In this document: positions 25,517 to 37,075 of the stretch, one piece after another | Numbering within the stretch: the first letter of the stretch is position 1 | How the letters are laid out: the number at the start of each line of letters is the position of its first letter | From: Pseudomonas canadensis | Lineage (GTDB): Bacteria; Pseudomonadota; Gammaproteobacteria; Pseudomonadales; Pseudomonadaceae | Assembly (NCBI RefSeq): GCF_000503215.1 | Contig: NZ_AYTD01000011.1 | Location: 524,146 to 588,145, forward strand | Length of the DNA stretch: 64,000 bases | Reading direction: 5' to 3' | The notes under the pieces: model-generated | The model's input: the letters and a program-made list of their open reading frames with translations, nothing else | What the model was told of the DNA's origin: nothing | The model's database searches: none | Position numbers and translations under genes: made by a program

Positions 25517-27376
25517 ATGCGATTGGCTTTTTCCTACATTTTTAGTTCAACCCTGGCCCTGCTGCTGGCCAGCACGGCCGTGATCGCGGCACCGCAACCG
25601 TACCTGACCGTGTACGGCGAACCGGCCAAGTACCCCGCCGGCTTTACCCATTTCGACTACGCCAACCCGAATGCCCCCAAGGGCGGTAGCCTGCGCCGTT
25701 CGGCCATCGAGATCGGGCGCTTTGACCACGTGTTGCCCTATATCGACAAAGGCATCGGGGTTTCCCAGGTCGACGGCTGGCTGTACGCGCCCCTGGCCCA
25801 GCGCTCCCTGGACGAGCCCTACACCGTTTACGGCCTGGTGGCCGAAAAAATGGAGCGCGCCGATGACGGCCTGTCGCTGCGTTTTTTCCTCAATCCCAAG
25901 GCACGTTTTGCGGACGGTAAACCCATCACCGCCGAAGACGTGCGCTACAGCTTCGACCTGCTGATGACCCAAGGCAGCCTGCGCTTTCGCACCCTGTTTG
26001 CCGACGTCAAGCACGTCGAAGTCGAAGGCGAACGTCAGGTACGCTTTGATTTCTCCAGCAATGAAAACCGCACCCTGCCCCTGGACATCGCCACCCTGCC
26101 GGTCTTCCCGGAACACTGGTGGAAGACCCGCGACTTCGCCAACGGCGGCGGCTATGAAGCGCCTCTCGGCAGCGGCCCCTATAAAGTCAGCAAGATCGAC
26201 TCCGGCAGCACCATCACCTTTACCCGCGACCCGAACTGGTGGGGCAAGGACCTGCCCGTCAGCCGTGGCCTGTACAACTTCGATCACCTGAGCCTGGAGT
26301 ATTTCGGCGACACCGAAGTGGCCCGCCAGGTATTGCGTGGCGGCGCCTACGATTTCAACCGCGAGTTTTCCGCCACCGGTTACTCCATCGGCTACAACGG
26401 CCCGGCCCTGGATGACGGTCGCCTGCAACGCGCGCACTTGGCCAAGGAAATGCCGCAACCGGCGCAGGGTTATGTGTTCAATGTGCAAAAACCGATGTTC
26501 AAGGACCGCCGCGTGCGCCAGGCCCTGGCGATGCTGTGGGACTTCGAATGGGCCAACCGGCAGATGATGCGCAACATGTACATCCGCCAGCAGAGCTTCT
26601 TCTCCAACAGCCCGCTGGCGGCCAGCCAGCCGCCGACCCCAGAAGAACTGGCGATTCTTGAGCCCTTGCGCGGCCAGGTGCCCGACGAGGTGTTCACCCA
26701 GGTATTCAAGGCGCCGGTCACCGACGGCAGCGGCATGATCCGCGACAAGCAATTGCAGGCCCTGGCCTTGCTGGAGGAAGCCGGCTGGAAACCGGACGGC
26801 GACAAACTGGTGAACGCCGAGGGCGAGCCGCTGGAATTTACCTTCCTCAACGCGCAAAGCGGCCTGGAACGCCTGTTGCTGCCGTACAAACGCAACCTGG
26901 CGCAGATCGGCATCACTCTGAATATCCGCCGCATCGACTCCTCCCAGTATGTGAACCGGGTAATGGCACGGGACTACGACATGATCGTCACCGGTTTCCC
27001 GGTCACCACGTCGCCCGGCATGGAGCTGTACAACTACTTCGGCTCGGCCGCCGCCTTTGACCCCGGCGCCAACAACTACATGGTGCTCAAGGACCCGGCC
27101 GTCGACAGCCTGATCAAGGGTCTGGTCAAGGCCGACACCCAAGCGCAGATGCTCACCTACGCCCACGCGCTGGACCGGGTGCTGCAATGGAATTACCTGT
27201 GGATCCCCAATTACTACCCGCCCGGCACGTCCGCCGCGTGGTGGAACCGCTTCGGCCGCCCGGCCATCGAGGCGAAAAACGACGAAGCCCTGGAAACCTG
27301 GTGGGAAATCAGCCCCACCCCACTGACCAACGAACAAATGAACGCTGAGCTGAAAAAACGCGGAGGGGCGCGCTGA
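25517..27376 (+). CDS. Third YejA/NppA-type peptide-binding protein
   Basis: This 619-residue periplasmic binding protein heads the second transport set. It has a signal peptide ([23 protein letters not shown]), then [29 protein letters not shown], very close to the opening of nppA2. I start at ATG 25517, after AAGG; an ATG 18 codons upstream lacks support. Its stop overlaps the next start (TGATG). Compared with nppA1 and nppA2 the C-terminus is shorter and charged. It is presumably a paralogue with another ligand set; the second operon has one binding protein instead of two. Confidence 0.87.
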   Translation: MRLAFSYIFSSTLALLLASTAVIAAPQPYLTVYGEPAKYPAGFTHFDYANPNAPKGGSLRRSAIEIGRFDHVLPYIDKGIGVSQVDGWLYAPLAQRSLDEPYTVYGLVAEKMERADDGLSLRFFLNPKARFADGKPITAEDVRYSFDLLMTQGSLRFRTLFADVKHVEVEGERQVRFDFSSNENRTLPLDIATLPVFPEHWWKTRDFANGGGYEAPLGSGPYKVSKIDSGSTITFTRDPNWWGKDLPVSRGLYNFDHLSLEYFGDTEVARQVLRGGAYDFNREFSATGYSIGYNGPALDDGRLQRAHLAKEMPQPAQGYVFNVQKPMFKDRRVRQALAMLWDFEWANRQMMRNMYIRQQSFFSNSPLAASQPPTPEELAILEPLRGQVPDEVFTQVFKAPVTDGSGMIRDKQLQALALLEEAGWKPDGDKLVNAEGEPLEFTFLNAQSGLERLLLPYKRNLAQIGITLNIRRIDSSQYVNRVMARDYDMIVTGFPVTTSPGMELYNYFGSAAAFDPGANNYMVLKDPAVDSLIKGLVKADTQAQMLTYAHALDRVLQWNYLWIPNYYPPGTSAAWWNRFGRPAIEAKNDEALETWWEISPTPLTNEQMNAELKKRGGAR

Positions 27377-28437
27377 TGTTTGCCTATATCGTGCGGCGCC
27401 TGCTGCTGATCATCCCGACGCTGGTGATCATCCTGCTGGTGAATTTCGTGATCGTACAAGCGGCCCCCGGCGGCCCGGTGGAGCAAGCCATCGCCCACTT
27501 GCAAGGCATTGGCGGCGGTGGCGTCGGCGGCTCGTCCGGCGAAGGCATCAGCGGCGGTTCCCGCGCCAGCCGTGGGCTGGACCCGAAGTTGATCGCGGAC
27601 ATCGAAAAACAGTACGGCTTCGACAAGCCTGCGCCGGAACGCCTGTGGCTGATGCTCAAGAGCTACGCGCAGTTGGACTTTGGTAACAGTTTCTTTCGCG
27701 GCAAGACGGTGATCGATCTGATCCTGGAAAAAATGCCCGTCACCATCTCCCTCGGCCTCTGGGCTACGCTGATCACCTACCTGGTGTCGATCCCCCTGGG
27801 GATTCGCAAGGCGGTGCGCCATGGCAGCAGCTTCGATGTGTGGAGCAGCACCGCGATCGTCATTGGCTATGCAATGCCGGCGTTCCTGTTTGCGATGTTC
27901 CTGATCGTGGTGTTTGCCGGCGGTACGTCGCTGAACTGGTTCCCTGTGCGCGGGCTGGTATCGGAGAACTTCGAAGAGCTGAGTACCGTGGGCAAGATTG
28001 CCGATTATTTCTGGCACCTGGTGTTGCCAGTTACCTCGTTGGTCATCGGTGGGTTCGCCACGCTGACCATCCTCACCAAAAACTCATTCCTCAATGAAAT
28101 CACGCGCCAGTACGTAGTGACCGCGCGCGCCAAGGGCCTGAGCGAAAGGCGCGTGTTGTACGGCCACGTATTTCGCAACGCCATGTTGCTGGTGATCTCG
28201 GGGATTCCCCAGGCGTTCATCGCCGTGTTCTTCGCCGGCTCCCTGCTGATCGAGGTGATCTTCTCCCTCGATGGCCTCGGCCGCATGAGCTACGAAGCCG
28301 CCGTCTCCCGCGATTACCCGGTGGTGTTCGGTTCGTTGTTCATCTTCACGTTGTTCGGCCTCTTGATAAAACTCATCGGTGACCTCTGCTACACCCTGGT
28401 GGACCCGCGTATCGACTTCGCCGCGAGGAACGCCTGA
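27376..28437 (+). CDS. Second-set peptide ABC permease, B subunit
   Basis: This 353-residue protein is a close paralogue of nppB with the same topology (N-terminal helix [31 protein letters not shown], periplasmic loop, five helices). The loop is glycine-rich ([17 protein letters not shown], about 50-64), where NppB has a different insert. The ATPase-contact loop [23 protein letters not shown] is present at about 244. ATG overlaps the binding-protein stop as TGATG, so translation is coupled. It belongs to the OppB/YejB class with no sign of decay. Confidence 0.92.
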   Translation: MFAYIVRRLLLIIPTLVIILLVNFVIVQAAPGGPVEQAIAHLQGIGGGGVGGSSGEGISGGSRASRGLDPKLIADIEKQYGFDKPAPERLWLMLKSYAQLDFGNSFFRGKTVIDLILEKMPVTISLGLWATLITYLVSIPLGIRKAVRHGSSFDVWSSTAIVIGYAMPAFLFAMFLIVVFAGGTSLNWFPVRGLVSENFEELSTVGKIADYFWHLVLPVTSLVIGGFATLTILTKNSFLNEITRQYVVTARAKGLSERRVLYGHVFRNAMLLVISGIPQAFIAVFFAGSLLIEVIFSLDGLGRMSYEAAVSRDYPVVFGSLFIFTLFGLLIKLIGDLCYTLVDPRIDFAARNA

Positions 28438-29459
28438 TGCTTAACCTGTCTCCCGTGGCGCGCCGCCGTTTCGAACGCTTCAAGAAAAACCGACGCGGCT
28501 GGTGGTCGCTGTGGCTGTTTATCGGCCTGTTTATCCTGACCCTCGGCGGTGAGTTGATCGCCAATGACAAGCCCCTGGTGTTGAGTTTCAAGAACGAACT
28601 GTATTTCCCGGTGTTCAAGCGGTACACCGAGCAACAGTTCGGCGGCCAGCTGCCGTTCCAGGCCGACTATCGCAGTGACTACGTGAAAAAGCTGATCGAG
28701 CAGGACGGCGGCTGGATGCTGTTCCCGCCGATCCCGTTCAGCGACGACACGCCCAACTACGAACTGACCCGCCCTGCCCCCAGCCCGCCCTCGGCGGTGA
28801 ACTGGCTGGGCACTGACGACCAGTCGCGGGATGTGTTGGCGCGGGTGATCTTTGGTGCGCGGGTGTCGATCCTGTTTGCCCTGGCGCTCACCGCGATCAG
28901 CGCCGCCATCGGTATTGCGGCCGGCGCATTGCAGGGCTATTACGGCGGCTGGGTGGATTTGATTGGCCAGCGCGTGCTGGAGGTGTGGTCCGGGCTACCG
29001 GTGCTGTACCTGCTGATCATCCTGTCCGGTTTTGTCGAACCGAATTTCTGGTGGTTGCTGGGGATCATGGCGCTGTTTTCCTGGCTGGCCCTGGTAGACG
29101 TGGTGCGCGCCGAGTTCCTGCGCGGGCGTAACCTGGAATACGTCAAGGCAGCACGGGCCTTGGGGTTGGGTGACGGCAAGATCATTCGCCGGCATATCCT
29201 GCCCAACGCCATGACGGCCACCTTGAGTTACCTGCCGTTCATCCTGACCGGCGCGATTTCTACCCTGAGCGCCCTGGATTTCCTCGGTTTCGGCATGCCG
29301 GCAGGCAGCGCCTCCCTGGGCGAGTTGATCGCCCAGGGCAAGCAGAACCTGCAAGCGCCCTGGCTGGGCCTGACGGCGTTCTTCACACTGGCGCTGATCC
29401 TGTCGCTGCTGGTGTTTATCGGCGAGGCATTGCGTGATGCCTTCGACCCACGCTCATGA
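28437..29459 (+). CDS. Second-set peptide ABC permease, C subunit
   Basis: This 340-residue protein is the paralogue of nppC, opening with NLSPVARRRFERFKKNRRGWWSLWLF. It keeps the periplasmic domain, the TDDQSRDVLARVIFGARVS segment (about 123-141) and the contact loop VKAARALGLGDGKIIRRHILPNAM. Start codon overlaps the previous stop as TGATG. It forms the second half of the channel. Next is the ATPase, after ten bases. The two permease pairs are alike enough that a tandem duplication is likely. Confidence 0.92.
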   Translation: MLNLSPVARRRFERFKKNRRGWWSLWLFIGLFILTLGGELIANDKPLVLSFKNELYFPVFKRYTEQQFGGQLPFQADYRSDYVKKLIEQDGGWMLFPPIPFSDDTPNYELTRPAPSPPSAVNWLGTDDQSRDVLARVIFGARVSILFALALTAISAAIGIAAGALQGYYGGWVDLIGQRVLEVWSGLPVLYLLIILSGFVEPNFWWLLGIMALFSWLALVDVVRAEFLRGRNLEYVKAARALGLGDGKIIRRHILPNAMTATLSYLPFILTGAISTLSALDFLGFGMPAGSASLGELIAQGKQNLQAPWLGLTAFFTLALILSLLVFIGEALRDAFDPRS

Positions 29460-29469
29460 GTGACCGCCT

Positions 29470-31041
29470 ATGAACCTGATCGAAATCCGCGACCTCAGCG
29501 TCGCCTTCAGCGGCCAGACCGTGGTGCGCAACCTGAGCCTGGACGTTCGCCCCGGCGAGTGCCTGGCGCTGGTGGGCGAGTCGGGCTCGGGCAAGTCGGT
29601 GACTGCCCACTCGATCCTGCAACTGCTGCCCGAAGCCGGCACTGAAACCACCGGTTCTATCCAGTACCGCGGCCAGGAATTGATCGGCGCATCGGCGGCG
29701 ACCCTGCAGAAGCTACGCGGTAACCGCATTGCGATGATCTTCCAGGAGCCGATGACCTCCCTGAACCCGTTGCACAGCATCGAAAAGCAGATCGGCGAAA
29801 CCCTGCTGTTGCACAAGGGCCTGGGTGGCAAGGCAGCCCAGGCGCGCATCCTGGAATTGCTTGACTTGGTGGGCATCCAGAAACCCCAGGAGCGGCTCAA
29901 GGCCTATCCTCATCAACTGTCCGGCGGGCAACGCCAGCGGGTAATGATCGCCATGGCCCTGGCCTGCGAGCCGGAACTGCTGATCGCTGACGAACCCACC
30001 ACCGCGCTGGACGTGACCGTGCAGCGCAAGATCCTGTTGCTGCTCAAGTCCCTGCAACAACGCTTGGGCATGTCGCTGCTGCTGATCAGCCACGACCTCA
30101 ATCTGGTGCGCAGCATCGCCCAGCGCGTGTGCGTGATGCGCGCAGGCGAGATTGTCGAGCAGGCCGACTGCCAGAGCCTGTTCAATGCGCCGCAACACCC
30201 GTATAGCCGCCTGCTGCTGGACGCCGAACCGGACGGTGATGCGCTGTGCAGTGACGAACGCGAAACCGTTTTGCAGGTGGACGACCTGACCGTGCAGTTC
30301 CCCCTCGGCGGCGGGTTGTTCCGGCGCAAGACCTACCTGCGTGCTGTAGACGGCATCAGCCTCAGCGTGCAACGCGGCAAGACCCTGGGGATTGTCGGCG
30401 AGTCCGGCTCGGGCAAATCCACCCTGGGCCAGGCGATCCTGCGGCTGCTGGACTCCACCGGCAGCATCCGCTTCCAGGGCGAAGCCCTCGACCCGCTGAA
30501 TAACCAGCAGATGCGCCCATGGCGCAAGCAGATGCAGGTGGTGTTCCAGGACCCCTACGGCAGCCTCAGCCCACGCATGACCGTGGAGCAGATCATCAGC
30601 GAAGGCCTGGAGGTGCACGCGCCGTGCAGCCTGGCCGACCGCGATGCGCAGGTGATCCAGGTACTCAAGGATGTGGGCCTCGACCCTGCCAGCCGCCACC
30701 GTTACCCCCATGAATTCTCCGGCGGCCAGCGCCAACGCATCGCCATCGCCCGCGCCTTGGTACTCAAGCCGGCACTGATGCTGCTCGACGAACCGACCTC
30801 GGCGCTCGACCGCACGGTACAAAAGCAAGTGGTGGCGTTGCTGCGCGAGCTGCAAGACAAGTACGGCCTGACTTACCTGTTTATCAGCCATGACCTGGCC
30901 GTGGTGCGCGCCATGGCCCATGACATGATCGTGATCAAGGACGGCCAGGTGGTGGAGCGCGGCGCCAGCCATGAGGTGTTCGATGCACCGCAACATCCGT
31001 ACACCAAAGAGCTGCTGGCAGCGGCGCATATTCCCTTATAA
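29470..31041 (+). CDS. Second-set fused dual-ATPase
   Basis: This 523-residue paralogue of nppD has two ATPase domains. Domain 1: Walker A GESGSGKS (36-43), LSGGQRQRV and [12 protein letters not shown]. Domain 2: GESGSGKS (about 310), FSGGQRQRI and [12 protein letters not shown]. It closes the second transport operon. Unlike nppD, its codon use is uniform to the end. Half a REP follows it. Together with the two permeases and one binding protein this makes a complete importer, distinct from the nppA1-D set just upstream. Confidence 0.92.
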   Translation: MNLIEIRDLSVAFSGQTVVRNLSLDVRPGECLALVGESGSGKSVTAHSILQLLPEAGTETTGSIQYRGQELIGASAATLQKLRGNRIAMIFQEPMTSLNPLHSIEKQIGETLLLHKGLGGKAAQARILELLDLVGIQKPQERLKAYPHQLSGGQRQRVMIAMALACEPELLIADEPTTALDVTVQRKILLLLKSLQQRLGMSLLLISHDLNLVRSIAQRVCVMRAGEIVEQADCQSLFNAPQHPYSRLLLDAEPDGDALCSDERETVLQVDDLTVQFPLGGGLFRRKTYLRAVDGISLSVQRGKTLGIVGESGSGKSTLGQAILRLLDSTGSIRFQGEALDPLNNQQMRPWRKQMQVVFQDPYGSLSPRMTVEQIISEGLEVHAPCSLADRDAQVIQVLKDVGLDPASRHRYPHEFSGGQRQRIAIARALVLKPALMLLDEPTSALDRTVQKQVVALLRELQDKYGLTYLFISHDLAVVRAMAHDMIVIKDGQVVERGASHEVFDAPQHPYTKELLAAAHIPL

Positions 31042-31042
31042 A

Positions 31043-31058
31043 CAAGCCCGCTCCCACA
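31043..31058. repeat. Half REP
   Basis: CAAGCCCGCTCCCACA is one arm of the GTGGGAGCGGG subfamily with no partner nearby, directly after the second ATPase stop. Confidence 0.55.
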
Positions 31059-31100
31059 AGGATCGCGACTCCATGTCCAATTTGTGTTGGTAGCCTAAAC

Positions 31101-32510
31101 ATGAACATCACCGATAACCTCAAGGACTATCAGCAGGTGCGTGGCCTGGCAATCCAGTCGCTGTTCGAGATCATCGAGCAGTCCAGCGAAGGCACGGTGA
31201 TTGTCGACCGCGACGCCAATATCGTGTGGATGAACGAGCGCTACGCCAAGCGTTTCGGCCTCAAGAGCGCCGACGAAGCCATCGGCCAGCCGTGTGAACA
31301 GGTAATCTCCAACAGTCTGTTACGCCAGGTGGTGCGCAACGACCAGCCGATCCTGCTGGATATCCAGGACACGCCCAAAGGCCCGTTGGTGGTGATGCGT
31401 TTGCCGATCCACAACGACGCAGGCGCGGTGATCGGCGCGATTGGTTTTGCGCTGTTCGATGAACTGCGCAACCTGTCCCCGTTGATTGAGCGTTACTTGA
31501 GCATGCAGCAGGAACTGGCCTCGACGCGCTCCTTGCTGCGTTCGCGCCAGAGCAAATACAACTTCGCGCACTTTATCGGCACCAGCGCCGCCAGCCTCGA
31601 AGTCAAACGCCGTGCGCGACGTAGTGCCAGCGCCGAATCGCCGGTGTTACTGCTGGGCGAGACTGGCACCGGCAAGGAATTGCTCGCCCAGGCAATTCAC
31701 GGCGCCTCAAGCCGTGCGCACAAGGCATTTGTCAGTATCAACAGTGCAGCGATTCCCGCTGACCTGCTGGAAGCCGAGTTCTTCGGCACCGCGCCGGGTG
31801 CGTTTACCGGCGCCGACCGCAAGGGCCGTCCGGGCAAATTCCAGATTGCCCAGGGCGGCACGTTGTTCCTCGATGAAATCGGCGACATGCCCCTGCCGTT
31901 GCAAAGCAAATTGCTGCGGGTGTTGCAGGAAAAGGAATTCGAGCCGGTCGGCTCCAATGAAATGCTGCACAGCGATGTGCGGGTGATCGCGGCCACGTCG
32001 ATGGACCTGGAAGCGGCGATCAAACGGGGCGAGTTCCGCGCCGACCTGTATTACCGGCTGAACGTGCTGCCGATCCAGGTGCCGCCATTGCGTGAGCGGC
32101 TGGAGGACATTCCGGCGTTGAGCGAGGCGATTCTTGAGGAGTTGCGCAGCCAGCATGAGTTGGACCGTGAAGCCTTGGCGCTGCTGGCGCAGCATGCGTG
32201 GCCGGGGAACATCCGTGAGCTGCGCAACGTATTGGAGCGCGCGGCGCTGCTGAGTGATGACCTGGTGCTGAATGCCGGGGAGATCCGGGCGGCGATCGGC
32301 ACCTTTACGCCGGTGGAGCGTAGCAGCGCGGTAGCGGCGGTTGAGGGAGAAAGCTTCAGCGCAGCGCGTGAGCGGTTTGATCGGCAGGTGATCGGCACGG
32401 CGTTGCGGGCCTGTGAGGGGAATGTGGTGGAAGCGGCCAAACGGTTGGGGCTCGGGCGGTCGACGTTGTACAAGAAAATGGTGGCGCTGGGTCTCACTCA
32501 GTCTCAATAA
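31101..32510 (+). CDS. Sigma-54-dependent activator with PAS domain
   Basis: This 469-residue protein is an enhancer-binding protein. A PAS sensor comes first (SLFEIIEQSSEGTVIVDRDANIVWMNERYAKRFG, about 18-52, to about 130). The AAA+ domain has Walker A GETGTGKE (186-193), the sigma-54-contacting GAFTGA (233-238) and Walker B GGTLFLDEIGDM. A Fis-type helix-turn-helix ends the protein (NVVEAAKRLGLGRSTLYKKM, about 443-462). It lies just upstream of the ketone-body genes, which have a -24/-12 promoter. PAO1 has a similar regulator (PA2005) next to the same genes. The signal is probably 3-hydroxybutyrate, by inference. Confidence 0.93.
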   Translation: MNITDNLKDYQQVRGLAIQSLFEIIEQSSEGTVIVDRDANIVWMNERYAKRFGLKSADEAIGQPCEQVISNSLLRQVVRNDQPILLDIQDTPKGPLVVMRLPIHNDAGAVIGAIGFALFDELRNLSPLIERYLSMQQELASTRSLLRSRQSKYNFAHFIGTSAASLEVKRRARRSASAESPVLLLGETGTGKELLAQAIHGASSRAHKAFVSINSAAIPADLLEAEFFGTAPGAFTGADRKGRPGKFQIAQGGTLFLDEIGDMPLPLQSKLLRVLQEKEFEPVGSNEMLHSDVRVIAATSMDLEAAIKRGEFRADLYYRLNVLPIQVPPLRERLEDIPALSEAILEELRSQHELDREALALLAQHAWPGNIRELRNVLERAALLSDDLVLNAGEIRAAIGTFTPVERSSAVAAVEGESFSAARERFDRQVIGTALRACEGNVVEAAKRLGLGRSTLYKKMVALGLTQSQ

Positions 32511-32516
32511 AGAGAC
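32501..32516. promoter_or_regulatory. Candidate activator site 1 (GTCTC-N6-GAGAC)
   Basis: GTCTCAATAAAGAGAC is a dyad with 5-base arms. It overlaps the stop codon of the sigma-54 activator and resembles the dyad at 32646. Together they are candidate upstream activating sequences for that activator. Confidence 0.45.
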
Positions 32517-32544
32517 ACAATTCTACATACGAAGACATTCCCAT

Positions 32545-32630
32545 GTGGGAGCGGGCGTGCTCGCGAATACGGTGTGCCAGCCGCCTAATTCTTGGCTGAT
32601 ACCCGTATTCGCGAGCAAGCCCGCCCCCAC
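32545..32630. repeat. REP doublet between two activator-site candidates
   Basis: GTGGGAGCGGGCGTGCTCGC and an inverted GCGAGCAAGCCCGCCCCCAC enclose about 45 bases. GTGGGAGCGGG subfamily. It lies within the regulatory gap between the activator and the permease gene. Confidence 0.85.
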
Positions 32631-32645
32631 ATTAGATCTTCATGA

Positions 32646-32661
32646 GTCTCAAATATGGGAC
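32646..32661. promoter_or_regulatory. Candidate activator site 2 (GTCTC-N6-GGGAC)
   Basis: GTCTCAAATATGGGAC repeats the pattern of the dyad at 32501 with one change in the right arm; both also share flanking A before and A after. Its centre lies about 70 bases upstream of the -24 element, a usual place for an enhancer-binding-protein site. Confidence 0.5.
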
Positions 32662-32723
32662 AAATCTGATAGCGTCAATCCAATCGCCGTAATTTATTCA
32701 TATATTTCAGACACTTAGCTAAT

Positions 32724-32738
32724 TGGCACATATCTCGC
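32724..32738 (+). promoter_or_regulatory. Sigma-54 promoter of the ketone-body operon
   Basis: TGGCAC (32724-32729), five bases, then TCGC (32735-32738) matches TGGCAC-N5-TTGC at 9 of 10 positions with correct GG-GC spacing. It lies 58 bases before the permease ATG and downstream of a sigma-54 activator gene. The fit is strong. Confidence 0.75.
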
Positions 32739-32795
32739 TATAGCCCTCCTCCAAAGCCTCACCCCACAAAAATAACAATCCGATGGAGACACACC

Positions 32796-34187
32796 ATGAG
32801 TGTGATCATTGCCCTGGCAGCGCTCGCGTTGCTGATGCTGGCTGCCTACCGTGGCTATAGCGTTATCCTGTTTGCCCCCATCGCCGCGCTCGGCGCTGTA
32901 TTGCTTACCGATCCGTCCGCCGTCGCACCCGCCTTTACCGGGGTGTTCATGGAGAAGATGGTCGGTTTTATCAAACTGTATTTCCCGGTGTTCCTGCTCG
33001 GCGCGGTGTTCGGCAAGCTGATCGAGCTGTCGGGATTTTCGCGCTCCATTGTCGCTGCCGCGATCGGTCTGCTCGGCACGCGTCAGGCGATGCTCGTGAT
33101 CGTGCTGGTCTGCGCCCTGCTCACCTACGGCGGCGTGTCGCTGTTCGTGGTGGTGTTTGCGGTGTACCCGTTCGCGGCGGAGATGTTCCGCCAGAGCAAT
33201 ATCCCGAAACGCCTGATCCCGGCAACCATCGCCCTCGGCGCGTTCTCGTTCACCATGGACGCGCTGCCCGGCACGCCACAGATCCAGAACATCATCCCCA
33301 GCACCTTTTTCAACACCACCGCCTGGGCGGCGCCGTGGCTGGGCCTGATCGGCACGATCTTCGTGTTTTGCGCCGGCATGCTGTACCTGGCGCGCCAACG
33401 CAACAAGGCGCAACGGGCCGGTGAAGGCTACGGTACCGAACTGCGCAACGAGCCGGAAACCGCCGATAACCTGGCACTGCCCAACCCGTGGATCGCGCTG
33501 TCACCACTGATCCTGGTGGGTGTGATGAACCTGTTGTTCACGCACTGGATCCCGCAGTGGTACGGCAAGACCCACAGCCTTGCCCTGCCAGGCATGACCA
33601 CCCCGGTAACCACCGAAATCGCCAAGCTCACCGCGATCTGGGCGGTGCAGGCGGCATTGCTGGTGGGGATTATCGTGGTGCTGGTGTTCGGCTTCTCGGC
33701 AATCAAAAGCAAGCTCGCCGAAGGCAGCAAGAGCGCGGTCAGCGGCGCGTTGCTGGCGGCAATGAACACCGCGTCCGAATACGGCTTTGGTGCCGTGATC
33801 GCCTCGCTGCCAGGCTTTCTGGTGCTGGCGGACTGGCTCAAGGGCATCCCCAACCCGCTGGTCAACGAAGCGATCACCGTGACCCTGCTGGCCGGCATCA
33901 CCGGCTCCGCGTCGGGCGGCATGAGCATCGCCCTGGCGGCCATGTCCGAGAGCTTTATTTCGGCGGCCCATGCGGCCAATATCCCCCTTGAAGTGCTGCA
34001 CCGCGTCGCGGCCATGGCCAGCGGCGGCATGGACACCCTGCCCCACAACGGCGCGGTGATCACGCTGCTGGCGGTCACTGGCCTGACGCACCGCGAAGCC
34101 TACAAGGACATTTTCGGCATCACGATTATCAAGACCCTCGCGGTGTTCGTGGTGATCGGTACTTTCTACGCCACCGGCATTGTGTGA
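32796..34187 (+). CDS. GntP-type permease, likely 3-hydroxybutyrate/short-chain acid uptake
   Basis: This 463-residue membrane protein has about twelve hydrophobic segments and the GntP/CitMHS layout, with no signal peptide. Conserved-looking stretches include LTYGGVSLFVVVFAVYPFAAEMF (about 108-130) and the late GSASGGMSIALAAMSESF (about 369-386). It sits first in an operon with 3-hydroxybutyrate dehydrogenase and acetoacetyl-CoA synthetase, so it probably imports 3-hydroxybutyrate or a similar acid; that is inference from context. PAO1 has the same order (PA2004-PA2003). A sigma-54 promoter precedes it. Confidence 0.88.
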   Translation: MSVIIALAALALLMLAAYRGYSVILFAPIAALGAVLLTDPSAVAPAFTGVFMEKMVGFIKLYFPVFLLGAVFGKLIELSGFSRSIVAAAIGLLGTRQAMLVIVLVCALLTYGGVSLFVVVFAVYPFAAEMFRQSNIPKRLIPATIALGAFSFTMDALPGTPQIQNIIPSTFFNTTAWAAPWLGLIGTIFVFCAGMLYLARQRNKAQRAGEGYGTELRNEPETADNLALPNPWIALSPLILVGVMNLLFTHWIPQWYGKTHSLALPGMTTPVTTEIAKLTAIWAVQAALLVGIIVVLVFGFSAIKSKLAEGSKSAVSGALLAAMNTASEYGFGAVIASLPGFLVLADWLKGIPNPLVNEAITVTLLAGITGSASGGMSIALAAMSESFISAAHAANIPLEVLHRVAAMASGGMDTLPHNGAVITLLAVTGLTHREAYKDIFGITIIKTLAVFVVIGTFYATGIV

Positions 34188-34194
34188 GGTTTTC

Positions 34195-34968
34195 ATGACG
34201 ACATTGAACGGCAAGACCGCCCTGGTCACCGGCTCCACCAGCGGCATCGGCTTAGGGATTGCACTGAGCCTGGCCAAGGCCGGCGCCAACCTGATCCTCA
34301 ACGGCTTCGGCGACGCCAGCGCGGTGATCGCCCAGGTTCAGGCTTTCGGCGGCAAGGTCGGCCATCATCCGGCCGACGTCAGCGACCCGGCGCAGATCGC
34401 CGACATGATCGCCTACGCCGAGCATGAATTCGGCGGCGTGGATATCCTGGTGAACAACGCCGGCATCCAACATGTGGCGGCAGTGGAAGACTTCCCGGCG
34501 GAGCGCTGGGACTCGATCATTGCGATCAACCTGTCGTCGGTGTTCCACAGCACACGCTTGAGCTTGCCGGGCATGAAAGCCAAGGGCTGGGGGCGTATCG
34601 TCAATATCGCCTCGGTGCATGGCCAGGTCGGCTCGGTGGGCAAGGCCGCGTATGTGGCAGCCAAGCACGGCGTGATTGGTTTGACCAAGGTCGTCGGCCT
34701 GGAAACCGCTACCAGTAACGTCACCTGCAACGCCATCTGCCCCGGCTGGGTGCTGACGCCGCTGGTGCAAAAACAGATCGACGATCGCGCGGCCACCGGC
34801 GTGGACCCGCAGCAGGCGCAGCATGATCTGCTGGCGGAGAAGCAGCCGTCCCTGGAGTTTGTCACGCCGCCGCAATTGGGCGAGCTGGTGCTGTTCTTGT
34901 GCAGCGAAGCCGGCAGCCAGGTGCGCGGCGCGGCGTGGAATATCGACGGCGGCTGGCTGGCACAATAA
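34195..34968 (+). CDS. bdhA: 3-Hydroxybutyrate dehydrogenase
   Basis: This 257-residue SDR oxidises D-3-hydroxybutyrate to acetoacetate with NAD. TGSTSGIG (residues 12-19) binds the nucleotide. The active site is in NIASVHGQVGSVGKAAYVAAKHG (Ser at about 140, Tyr and Lys at about 153 and 157). NAICPGWVLTPLVQKQIDDRA and the C-terminal GAAWNIDGGW are family-typical. It starts at ATG 34195, seven bases after the permease stop, with GAGG upstream. Next is the acetoacetyl-CoA synthetase, so the product is activated at once. Confidence 0.93.
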   Translation: MTTLNGKTALVTGSTSGIGLGIALSLAKAGANLILNGFGDASAVIAQVQAFGGKVGHHPADVSDPAQIADMIAYAEHEFGGVDILVNNAGIQHVAAVEDFPAERWDSIIAINLSSVFHSTRLSLPGMKAKGWGRIVNIASVHGQVGSVGKAAYVAAKHGVIGLTKVVGLETATSNVTCNAICPGWVLTPLVQKQIDDRAATGVDPQQAQHDLLAEKQPSLEFVTPPQLGELVLFLCSEAGSQVRGAAWNIDGGWLAQ

Positions 34969-34981
34969 CAGGAGGCCCACT

Positions 34982-36940
<1,959 letters not shown>

Positions 36941-36976
36941 AAGGCTTCAGCCCTGACGCACTCATTTTAAGACAAA

Positions 36977-37002
36977 CCCCGAATGCATGCTATTTTTCGG
37001 GG
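36977..37002 (+). terminator. Hairpin after the ketone-body operon
   Basis: CCCCGAA (36977-36983) pairs with TTCGGGG (36996-37002) across a 12-base loop, 37 bases after the synthetase stop. No T-tract follows, so Rho or pause-type termination is as likely as intrinsic. Confidence 0.45.
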
Positions 37003-37075
37003 GTAGTCAGCCATTCCCAAGTCACGGGATAATGGGTGTTGTCATCTTTCAAAGCGTTACGCTCAGGGCTTTTTC

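Noticed and set aside
25547..27337. 596-residue frame antisense to the third binding protein
   Set aside because: Shadow frame; composition follows the sense gene and no protein family is visible.
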